A stretch of DNA of 64,000 bases from Bugula neritina (lineage: Eukaryota > Bryozoa > Gymnolaemata > Cheilostomatida > Bugulidae), in the NCBI GenBank assembly GCA_964035545.1, contig OZ037765.1, forward strand, positions 33,891,504 through 33,955,503. Reading direction: 5' to 3'. Below the pieces are notes generated by a model. That model was not told the DNA's origin and searched no databases. It worked only from the letters and a program-made list of their open reading frames with translations. A program made the translations under genes and the position numbers. Positions 10,364 to 18,078 of the stretch are shown here, piece after piece; position 1 is the stretch's first letter, and each line of letters begins with the position of its first letter.

Positions 10364-11057
10364 ACTAATGCTTGTATTCCCCTTACTATTATTATCTTCA
10401 TTCCCATGGAATGCGTGTTTTCTTAGATATACATCATTACTTAGCTATAGTATTGTAACAGCTAAGTGTTATGTTGGCAATGATAGGATTAGCTATTATT
10501 CCCAGCTACTTATTACTACTAACGTGACTGGATTAGCTATTGTTTCTGACGGCTCACAGGAACACTTATATAATCAAGATAACCGGGATTTCCCTGCGAA
10601 GTTCGCTCGATTCGAGCGATTCCTTTATTCTAGCCTTGCGAATCCCCTGCGATTCGAGCGAATTCCCTCGAATTCGCTCGGAACATTCTGGGGGAATGTT
10701 TCCCAAAGTATAAAAAGAAGCCCTCAACACAGTAGAGTCAGTCTTCAGCCAGCAGCACAACAGGACACATCTCGGAGCTACCAAGCCAGGACAATAACAC
10801 ACGTAGTTAATTATCTTATACTTTGTTTACCGGTTTACTAGTAAGTTTTCCATACATGTAAGGAGTTGTCCTCCCTAACTGCTATTTTTGGATTTACATA
10901 TATTATGGAGTAAATAAAGGGGATTGTGAGTATAACATTTCTTATTTATTGTGCATAAATACCCTCTTACAAAGAGTCACTGTGTTCCATCAGCTAACAA
11001 CCCACACAAATAATTGCATGCAGCGAATCATAACATTCTACGCATAAAATTATTACA
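10364..11057 (+). repeat. 5' LTR of gypsy element 1, missing its first 24 bases
   Basis: 694 bp matching 20127-20820 with three differences that I can see. The 3' LTR begins right after the polypurine tract with TGTGTGGTAAAATTG at 20103, so the left copy lacks the first 24 bases including the canonical TG. It ends ATTATTACA. U3 holds a cluster of TTCGAGCGAAT-type palindromes (10600-10682) and a TATAAAA at 10709-10715; an AATAAA polyadenylation signal is at 10913-10918. Confidence 0.9.
10709..10715 (+). promoter_or_regulatory. TATA box of gypsy element 1 LTR
   Basis: TATAAAA in the LTR, about 200 bp before the AATAAA at 10913, is the usual spacing for U3/R. The same pair is at 20472-20478 and 20676-20681 in the 3' LTR. 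Confidence 0.6.
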
Positions 11058-11077
11058 CTGGTGGCAGCAGTGGGATT
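11058..11077 (+). other. Primer-binding site of gypsy element 1
   Basis: Immediately after the LTR end comes CTGGTGGCAGCAGTGGGA, a pattern common after Ty3/gypsy 5' LTRs and shared in outline by element 2 (GTGGTGGCAGTGGTGGGA at 37145). The priming tRNA is not assigned. Confidence 0.7.
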
Positions 11078-11127
11078 GATCGTCTGGTACAGACTAAGCT
11101 GATGCTCCCCTACGGGGAGAGACAACA

Positions 11128-12228
11128 ATGGATCCATTGAGGCCAGCGCCAGAGCTCGGGCTTGATGATGAAGCAGCAGGAGGACGCTTCACCCTAGAGG
11201 CATTGATTCGGACTCTCTGGGAAGACAGGGCAGCTGCACGGGCTCCACCTGGTGACAGGTTCCGCCTTAAAGCGCCAGTCTTCGACGGTGAAGGAAATGT
11301 AGAACAATTTCTACAGGAATTCCGCGAGGTGGCCGTGGCCTTCCAGTGGCCGGCCCAGGTGGAATTACTGCAACTACGGTCCTGCCTGACAGGTCGAGCC
11401 AAACCCTATGCGGTAGGCCCGAATAGAGACCACATCATTGAGGCTCTGCGCGGCCGCTTCGGACTTACCGTCCGGGACGCGAGAGCCCGCCTCCAAGGAC
11501 TCCGACGAGACCCTAAGGTCTCACTACAGGATCACGCCAACAAAGTGGAGCAGCTAGTCCAGGTAGCCTACGGTAACGTAGACCTGGAGTCACGCCAGGC
11601 CATCACCTTTGATATCTTCCTGCAATCGCTCAATAACCTGAGCCTGCAACGGTATCTCTTGGCAGCTGGGGTCGACACCATTGAGGCTGCTCTGGCCAGA
11701 GGAAAGGCGTACTACCAGATCGGCGGGAGTCAGGACTGTGACAGCAGTGCCCGACGAGTCGAGTCAGACTGGGGAGAGGCTGCCGAAGACACTCGGCCGA
11801 GGCCTCAAGTAGCGGCCGCCGCCACTACACCCCCAACCCCACCCGAACTCTCCATGGTATTGGAGGTGGTGGACAAACTTCAAGGAGAGATCGCAACATT
11901 GCGACGGGCCCAAACTACTGACAGACCAGATCGGTCATATGGTAGTCAGCCCAACAAGGACGCTCAGTTAGAGCCTAGGTTAGCAGCTACTGCACCTACC
12001 CCATCGACCTCAGCCGAAGTCTCCATGGTACTGGAGGTGGTGCGAGATCTACAGGCCGAAGTTAAGGCCCTGAGACGGGCCCAAACTACTAACCGGCCGA
12101 ATCAGCCACGTAGTAGTCGCCCCAAAGGGTCTTCTCTCACGTGTTGGAAGTGTGGGACAACAGGTCATGTGCAACGAGACTGTCCCCGAGGACGCAGCGG
12201 TCTTTTAAACACCCAAGGCCTGCGGTAA
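11128..12228 (+). CDS. Gag of gypsy element 1
   Basis: A 366-codon frame starting MDPLRPAPELG. It encodes the structural protein of the retrotransposon particle. The capsid-like region (residues about 50-200) contains FDGEGNVEQFLQEFREV and KPYAVGPNRD, typical of Ty3/gypsy Gag. A short repeated block (SMVLEVV followed by a Leu-rich helix and LRRAQTT) occurs twice at about 245-275 and 295-325. A CCHC zinc knuckle with C339, C342, H347 and C352 lies just before the end and binds RNA. The start follows the primer-binding site by 50 bp and is the first ATG in frame. The frame overlaps the protease frame, with a -1 slippery site at 12204-12210. It is intact. Confidence 0.92.
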   Translation: MDPLRPAPELGLDDEAAGGRFTLEALIRTLWEDRAAARAPPGDRFRLKAPVFDGEGNVEQFLQEFREVAVAFQWPAQVELLQLRSCLTGRAKPYAVGPNRDHIIEALRGRFGLTVRDARARLQGLRRDPKVSLQDHANKVEQLVQVAYGNVDLESRQAITFDIFLQSLNNLSLQRYLLAAGVDTIEAALARGKAYYQIGGSQDCDSSARRVESDWGEAAEDTRPRPQVAAAATTPPTPPELSMVLEVVDKLQGEIATLRRAQTTDRPDRSYGSQPNKDAQLEPRLAATAPTPSTSAEVSMVLEVVRDLQAEVKALRRAQTTNRPNQPRSSRPKGSSLTCWKCGTTGHVQRDCPRGRSGLLNTQGLR

Positions 12229-12247
12229 TCTCCGCCACCCGCAGGCC
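12204..12247 (+). promoter_or_regulatory. -1 programmed ribosomal frameshift signal (gag to protease)
   Basis: The heptamer TTTAAAC at 12204-12210 lies in the Gag frame as T-TTA-AAC. A 6-nt spacer follows, then a perfect 9-bp GC-rich stem, GGCCTGCGG (12217-12225) with CCGCAGGCC (12239-12247), enclosing a 13-nt loop. Slipping back one base enters exactly the frame that carries the protease; the Gag stop lies at 12226-12228 inside the loop. A second small hairpin (GAGTCT/AGACTC, 12248-12261) follows, and the loop could pair with downstream GGAGG to form a pseudoknot. Confidence 0.85.
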
Positions 12248-13340
12248 GAGTCTCCAGACTCACCCGAGGAGGGTTTACTCTGCACCCAGGGAGGCGCAGA
12301 CGGAACCCCCCTCATCCAAATGGCAAGCTCCCCGGAGAACTTGGAGGCCGAAAGGCCTGCCCGAACCTCCAGCTTGGCCACTCAACAACCGGTTCGCGGG
12401 GTTACCCGAGGAGGTTGTGGAGGAGGATATTGATTCCAACCGGGATTTCCCCCGACTGCCCTCCAAACCTCAGAAAACCCCCGTGGTCCCTAGGACGTGT
12501 ACGAGGCCTACCGTCCAGACCCAAGAAGTGTCTCCCCCAGAGACAGACTACTCGAAGCACACCCAACCATACGGAAGCAGCTATTTCCTGCCTGGCAAGA
12601 TTGCGGGCAAAGCTGCCACCTTTCTGTTGGACACCGGGTGCACCACAAACCTTCTGAGTAGGCGTCTCTTCGACACTCTTGGCGCTCGGGAGCGGGAAAG
12701 CCTCAAGCCGTATAATGGCGAGCACGGTACGTTGGCAGACGGATCGAGCATACCGTTTTACGGCCTCATCTCACTACCCGGAAGAGTTCGGGATCTCGTA
12801 ATCCACGAGACCTTCATAGTGAGTCACCTGAAGGAAGATGCTATCCTTGGCATGCCCTTCCTTGAGGAGCACCAATGCCACATGGACTTCAACAAGTCAG
12901 CAATAGTGGTGGATGGCAAGGAACTTACCTGCGTGGATAAGTTCGGCAGGCCTCTGGTAGGAGGCGTACAGGTGGTCCGGGACAGCCTGATTCCCGGGCG
13001 CTCTCAGGCTACACTCCGGTGCAGGGTCAACTGCAAGGAGATCTCTGAGCTAGGGGTTGTGGAGAGCATGCACGGAAAGGTACAGTTGGCAAACAGCCTG
13101 AATCGGCTAGACTGCCGTGGAGAGTTCCTGGTGCAGTGCATCAACCCCTACGCGGAGCCGGTGAAGTTATCGGCTGGTTCACTGGTGGGCAGGTATCACT
13201 CGGTTCAGGAGACTGATGTTGGGCCCACACTCGATGCGACGTCGGAGACACCGAGTCGCCCCTCTGGAGTCTGGCATGGGACCAGTCCCAGAGCATGTGG
13301 CGGAACTATACAAGGGAGCCTGTGGTGGTTGTGGAAGTAA
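12210..13340 (+). CDS. Aspartic protease frame of gypsy element 1 (made by -1 frameshift)
   Basis: This frame (-1 relative to Gag) has no needed start codon of its own. The protease active site is LLDTGCTTNLL, with the catalytic Asp at about 12630, and ILGMPFLEEH follows about 75 residues later. It would cleave the polyprotein. The frame ends at 13340, after overlapping the pol frame from about 13216. In element 2 the same region is one continuous frame with pol, so the +1 change needed here between about 13216 and 13340 is probably a small indel rather than a programmed event. The upstream part of the same frame (12141-12209) is a shadow of Gag. Confidence 0.85.
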   Translation, partial: HPRPAVISATRRPSLQTHPRRVYSAPREAQTEPPSSKWQAPRRTWRPKGLPEPPAWPLNNRFAGLPEEVVEEDIDSNRDFPRLPSKPQKTPVVPRTCTRPTVQTQEVSPPETDYSKHTQPYGSSYFLPGKIAGKAATFLLDTGCTTNLLSRRLFDTLGARERESLKPYNGEHGTLADGSSIPFYGLISLPGRVRDLVIHETFIVSHLKEDAILGMPFLEEHQCHMDFNKSAIVVDGKELTCVDKFGRPLVGGVQVVRDSLIPGRSQATLRCRVNCKEISELGVVESMHGKVQLANSLNRLDCRGEFLVQCINPYAEPVKLSAGSLVGRYHSVQETDVGPTLDATSETPSRPSGVWHGTSPRACGGTIQGSLWWLWK

Positions 13341-16300
13341 CGTGGAGCGCCAACGGATGGCCCAGTTACTTCGAGAGTACCACGATGTATTCAGCCAAGG
13401 AGACGAGGACATGGGGTTGACTAACGTAGTGCGGCACGAGATACCCCTAGTAACAGGGACTGCCCCCATACGACAACCCACTCGACGGCTGGGCCCGGAA
13501 AAGGAGAGGGAGGTTAGCCGGCAAGTCCAGGACTTGCTTGATCGGGACCTGATTGAGCCAGCCCACGGTGCGTGGAGCTCACCAGTCGTCCTGGTCAAAA
13601 AGAAGGATGGGAGCTGGAGATTCTGCGTTGATTACCGCAAGTTGAACAGCGTCACCATCCAGGATGCCTACCCTCTTCCCCGGATAGACGAGTCGCTAGA
13701 TGCCCTCGCGGGAAGTAGATACTTCAGCACGCTGGACCTACTGAGTGGATACTGGCAAGTACCCCTCAGTCCTGATGCACAGGACAAGGCCGCGTTCATC
13801 ACCCGCGATGGCCTCTGGAGATGGAAGGTGTTGCCATTCGGGCTGACATCCGCCCCGGCCACCTTTCAGCGGCTCATGGAGCAGGTCCTCAGTGGGTTAC
13901 ACTGGAAGACGCTGCTAGTCTATCTGGACGACGTCATTGTTATCTCGCCAGACTTTTCGACTCATGTCAGTCGTCTGCGCGAGGTCTTTGACCGTCTCCG
14001 GGCCGCCGGGCTAAAGCTTAAACCCTCGAAATGTGCTCTCCTGCAGCAGGAAGTCAAATATCTCAGACATGTGGTCAGCCGGGACGGCGTTGCCACCGAC
14101 CCTGAGAAAGTACGGGCCGTACAAGACTGGACTGTTCCCCAAGATATCCATGAACTAAGAGCGTTCCTAGGACTGGTGGGATATTACCGGCAGTATATCC
14201 CTGAATTCGCAGGTATGGCACAGCCATTAAATCGGCTAACCGCCAAAGGAGTCTGGTGGCGTTGGACTCAGGAAGAACAACAGGCTTTTGATCATCTCAA
14301 GGCCCGGCTAGTGGAGGCACCCATCCTGGCTTACCCCGACCCGACCAAACAGTATATCTTGGATACAGACGCTAGCGACCACAGTATGGGGGCTGTGTTG
14401 TCCCAGGTACAAGGAGGTACCGAGGTAGTGGTGGCGTACTACAGCAAGGCCCTCTCCTCCGCCGAAAGAAACTACTGCACGACCAGGAAGGAACTCCTAG
14501 CAGTAGTTAAGGCGGTGAAGCATTTCCGGCCATATCTATATGGTAGAACGTTCAGATTACGAACTGACCATGCATCACTGATATGGCTGTGCAAACGGGC
14601 CGAACCCTCTAGCCAGGTCGCCAGGTGGCTCGAAACACTTGCAGAATTCTCATATCGGATTGAACATCGCACCGGCCGGAAGCATGGAAATGCTGATGGT
14701 CTGAGCCGTCGTCCAGAGAGAGACTGCAAGCAATGCCTCCATATAGAGAAGCGGGACGGGGGACCCGCCCGCTCGGAAGTCGAGACACAACTGAAGAAAA
14801 CAGAAGCCTACAGGTGGGAACAAGGCCGACTGCAATCCGATGTCCATTCAGATGCTGTCCAGGCCCTTCGGGTCAACCCCACCTTAGCCAGAAATGTCCA
14901 GGACTTGTGCCGATTACAGGAAACCCTGCCGGGGGTAGTGGGAAAGATATTCAGGGCCAAGAAGGAGGGGCGCCGGCCAGGTGAAGAGGAGCAGCGGCAG
15001 AAGGGCGTTGAATTCCAACAGTTCTGCCACCGCTGGGACTCCCTCAAATTCAACTCAGACGGATTGCTAACCATCTCCTTGGCAGCAGACAGGCAACACC
15101 AGGAACGGGAGCGGGTTGTGTGCCCACACCCCCTCCGGAGAGAGCTCATCTGGGAGACTCACAAGCAAGCCCACGCGGGGACCAGTAGAGTGATTCGGTG
15201 CCTACAGATGCGGTGGTACTGGTCTGGGATGACAAGGGATGTGAGGCTACAGATCCGGCAATGTGAAATCTGCCAGGCGAGTAAGCATGGCCGTTCTACC
15301 GAGACCACGGGACGGCGCAGGCTGTACGCCGGTCGCCCGTGGCAGACAGTGGCAGTCGACTTGGTGGGTCCCATGCCGACGTCCGCTCGTGGAAACAACT
15401 GGATTCTGGTACTAACGGATCATTTTACTAGGTGGGCAGATGCCTTGGCAATCCCGGACGCCTCCGCCCCGACGGTAGCCCGAGATCAGCACGTTTTCTG
15501 CTATTTCGGGCTACCGGAGCAGATCCACACAGATCAAGGGGCACAGTTCCAATCACAGCTGATGAGGGACCTCTGTCGGGTATGGGGGGTCAACCAAAGT
15601 AGGACCACCCCCTACCACCCCCAAGGAAATGGCGTAGTGGAACGCAACAACAGGATGTTGGGGGACGCCCTGAGGAGTCTACTACTAGGGAAAAGCCAAG
15701 AAGAATGGGACGCCGTGCTACCCCAGATCATGCGTGCATATCGCAGTACTCCCCACTCTAGCACCCAGGAGACACCCAATTTCCTAATGCTAGGCCGGGA
15801 AACGCGGGTCCCGGATCATCTCACGTACCACGTCCCCCTCCCAGAGGGACCTGTCCACGAATACGTGAGAGAGCTGGTTGATAGGATGCGGACGGCCCAT
15901 GAGGTCTTAAGGGAAAAACAATGGCAAGTGCGAGGGGAAGACTCGGACGAGCCCCCACTCTACCAGGCTGGCGATTGGGTATGGATGATTAGTTACAGGA
16001 GGAAGCGCGGACAGTCGGCTAAATTACAGCCCAAGTTCGTGGGACCATACTGCATCATCGAAGTGCTACCCAATCACACGTACCGCGTAGAACGCTCCGG
16101 ACAGATTTCCGTCCAAAGCGAGAAACGCTTAAAACCGTACTGGGCCAGCCCTGGGGCAGTAGGACAAGCACCACCACTCCTGGAGCCAGCACGACGACCC
16201 ACCGGGGGAGGAAGGGCGCCCCCCACCCGAGAGTGGGAACTTCCCTATAACATACCGGAGAGAGACCCCGAAGCACAAGAACAACCCCCCACTGTGCAAG

Positions 16301-18063
16301 AGCCCCCCAAGCCACCAGCACCTCAGGCGCCCCCACCAGTAAGACCACCCCCCGCCATACCAGAGAGGTTAGACCCACCTACCCTGGAAGTAGGAGAGAG
16401 TAGAGCCACCAACCCTGGGGGACAGGCCACTTTGCCAGACACAGAAGGCCTAAGGCGTAGCCAGAGGACTCGAAGACCTCCTGGGTACTTAGGGGAATAT
16501 TACTGTGGCCAGATAGGGAAAGGATACCCTAGCTCGGAGGACGAAAGGCCCCCCTTGTATTACAACTATTCACCACCCAACCACACCACCAGGGAGGCTC
16601 GATATCGGCAGGGGATCACTTCGATGTTCCTCACCCAGATCGGACAAAAACCCGATCCCGAAGTTGGAAAAACCCAGGCGAGGGACTCTCGCGATAAACC
16701 ACGAACGCATACTTCGTTCATTCCAATCGCAGCAAGCACACACGCCACACGGAATTTAATCTCTCGCCATCTAACAAATATGGATATTACACCCACTCAC
16801 CTGAATGTTGAAGAAGAGTCCAGCGCATACCCTGGTAAGTCCACTAGACTAGAATTACCTCCTATACCGGAGAATTGTCTAGGTGGTGACGACCGTAGAA
16901 ACTCGAACTCTGATTCCCAGAGTAAGTTCGAGATGTGGAGAACTCACACTTGGAACTCTGAAGGGTCAGACTCAGAGTCACCCAACAGAGATTACCTACT
17001 TGACCAGGACATCCAGAGTGTCACTCTACCCCCACCTCGGCAGCTCGCAGTATCGCGACGAGTGCCATATAAGGATATCACTAATAATAGAGTGAGTCAG
17101 CCATCACGAGTTGGAGATATCGGTCAGACTCGACCAGCTCAACTCTCTATTTCTGTTGTAGACACCGACAAAGTCGTAGAGCCTGCCTCTACGACTCTCA
17201 CCTCATTCGGAAGATCCTCCGAAATCGCGACACCCCAGGAACAAGTAATGGAGGGAGATACAGAGACCCCTGCCACTGTCGTCGATATTGGACTAGATGA
17301 AGGGGAGGAACAGTCTATCCTGTCCTCATCTGAGACTACAGACCCCCCTCAAGGACTAGGAGGAGCTGGAGAGCTAGGATTACCACGCGTTTTCAGCACC
17401 CGGTCTCACTGGACCAGCACCAAGACGCGGATCCTGATAGCTGAGGCCTGCGGGGAGCCTAGCAACACCAAGTGCCCCACCTGTGGGCGGAGCTTTACCT
17501 CACACAGGCGACTACGGATACACGTCCAACAACATTACGTTAACTCATTCTGTCCGTGTGGGGAGTTTAGCTTTCAGCGTGACTACGTGCTCAAGCATCA
17601 ACGTATCGGCCGCTGCCACACGGGCAGAATTTTTGATGTAGATGCGGACAATTACCTAGAATTTAGGGACCTGATTCTCCCCCACATCAGCGATCCCAAG
17701 AAGAGGGAGCTGTTGTCCCAAGGGTTCCCGGCCTGTCGACCCACTAGTCAGACGCAACCGCAAGAAGACCCCCCAAGTTGTGAGTTGCCACCCACCCAGC
17801 CTCTCCGGGTAGTGGTAACTCGAGCCGAAGCTACTACAGAAGGAGACCGCTGGACGCCACGAGAAACGGCCCGAACTAGAAGAGAACGGCGTAGACAGGG
17901 CGCACCGAGGCCGCGTAGTACCACTCCCTATACTACTAGGCACACACACCGTGGGCCACCGGAGAGTCTGGAGGATGTATATCGTGGCCTGGACAGGATC
18001 TCTGAGGAACTAGGACGCATACGACGCAGACTGCAGGACCTGGAGCAGCCCGCTCGACCCTAA
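13216..18063 (+). CDS. Pol of gypsy element 1: RT, RNase H, integrase, zinc-finger/coiled-coil tail
   Basis: The open frame is 1615 codons counted from 13216; translation probably enters from the protease frame, not at that ATG. In order: reverse transcriptase (about 75-300; VDYRKLNSVTIQDAYPLPR, YLDD at 236-239), RNase H (about 375-500; DTDASD at 383-388), integrase with HHCC zinc site (H649, H653, C683, C686), catalytic D715, D773 and E809 (DD35E spacing), and a GPY/F-type module near 16040 (KFVGPYCIIEVL). A long Pro/Ser/Thr-rich linker follows. Then come two zinc-finger-like motifs (C1420, C1423, H1436, H1440; C1446, C1448, H1461, H1468) and a C-terminal coiled coil (about 1580-1612). The tail is conserved in element 2. 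Relative to element 2 two residues are missing before the second catalytic Asp (VARDQHVF), and a usual G is R in KYLRHVV. Otherwise it is intact. The tail has no envelope features. Confidence 0.93.
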   Translation: MLGPHSMRRRRHRVAPLESGMGPVPEHVAELYKGACGGCGSNVERQRMAQLLREYHDVFSQGDEDMGLTNVVRHEIPLVTGTAPIRQPTRRLGPEKEREVSRQVQDLLDRDLIEPAHGAWSSPVVLVKKKDGSWRFCVDYRKLNSVTIQDAYPLPRIDESLDALAGSRYFSTLDLLSGYWQVPLSPDAQDKAAFITRDGLWRWKVLPFGLTSAPATFQRLMEQVLSGLHWKTLLVYLDDVIVISPDFSTHVSRLREVFDRLRAAGLKLKPSKCALLQQEVKYLRHVVSRDGVATDPEKVRAVQDWTVPQDIHELRAFLGLVGYYRQYIPEFAGMAQPLNRLTAKGVWWRWTQEEQQAFDHLKARLVEAPILAYPDPTKQYILDTDASDHSMGAVLSQVQGGTEVVVAYYSKALSSAERNYCTTRKELLAVVKAVKHFRPYLYGRTFRLRTDHASLIWLCKRAEPSSQVARWLETLAEFSYRIEHRTGRKHGNADGLSRRPERDCKQCLHIEKRDGGPARSEVETQLKKTEAYRWEQGRLQSDVHSDAVQALRVNPTLARNVQDLCRLQETLPGVVGKIFRAKKEGRRPGEEEQRQKGVEFQQFCHRWDSLKFNSDGLLTISLAADRQHQERERVVCPHPLRRELIWETHKQAHAGTSRVIRCLQMRWYWSGMTRDVRLQIRQCEICQASKHGRSTETTGRRRLYAGRPWQTVAVDLVGPMPTSARGNNWILVLTDHFTRWADALAIPDASAPTVARDQHVFCYFGLPEQIHTDQGAQFQSQLMRDLCRVWGVNQSRTTPYHPQGNGVVERNNRMLGDALRSLLLGKSQEEWDAVLPQIMRAYRSTPHSSTQETPNFLMLGRETRVPDHLTYHVPLPEGPVHEYVRELVDRMRTAHEVLREKQWQVRGEDSDEPPLYQAGDWVWMISYRRKRGQSAKLQPKFVGPYCIIEVLPNHTYRVERSGQISVQSEKRLKPYWASPGAVGQAPPLLEPARRPTGGGRAPPTREWELPYNIPERDPEAQEQPPTVQEPPKPPAPQAPPPVRPPPAIPERLDPPTLEVGESRATNPGGQATLPDTEGLRRSQRTRRPPGYLGEYYCGQIGKGYPSSEDERPPLYYNYSPPNHTTREARYRQGITSMFLTQIGQKPDPEVGKTQARDSRDKPRTHTSFIPIAASTHATRNLISRHLTNMDITPTHLNVEEESSAYPGKSTRLELPPIPENCLGGDDRRNSNSDSQSKFEMWRTHTWNSEGSDSESPNRDYLLDQDIQSVTLPPPRQLAVSRRVPYKDITNNRVSQPSRVGDIGQTRPAQLSISVVDTDKVVEPASTTLTSFGRSSEIATPQEQVMEGDTETPATVVDIGLDEGEEQSILSSSETTDPPQGLGGAGELGLPRVFSTRSHWTSTKTRILIAEACGEPSNTKCPTCGRSFTSHRRLRIHVQQHYVNSFCPCGEFSFQRDYVLKHQRIGRCHTGRIFDVDADNYLEFRDLILPHISDPKKRELLSQGFPACRPTSQTQPQEDPPSCELPPTQPLRVVVTRAEATTEGDRWTPRETARTRRERRRQGAPRPRSTTPYTTRHTHRGPPESLEDVYRGLDRISEELGRIRRRLQDLEQPARP
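17473..17619 (+). other. Zinc-finger pair in the Pol tail
   Basis: A C2H2 finger (C-x2-C-x12-H-x3-H) is followed by a variant (C-x1-C-x12-H-x6-H), sharing the phrase FCPCGE and a following segment ending LSQGFPA with element 2 (43161-43446). It is likely a nucleic-acid or chromatin binding module; targeting of integration is a guess. Confidence 0.8.
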
Positions 18064-18078
18064 TGGTGGCGCTTCTCT

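Noticed and set aside
10368-10841. 157-codon frame, identical at 20131-20604
   Set aside because: It lies wholly within the LTR, duplicated only because the LTR is; no protein features.
13216-18063. Pol tail as an envelope protein (endogenous retrovirus)
   Set aside because: No signal peptide, no transmembrane segment and no fusion-type region; the tail is zinc fingers, disordered linker and coiled coil.
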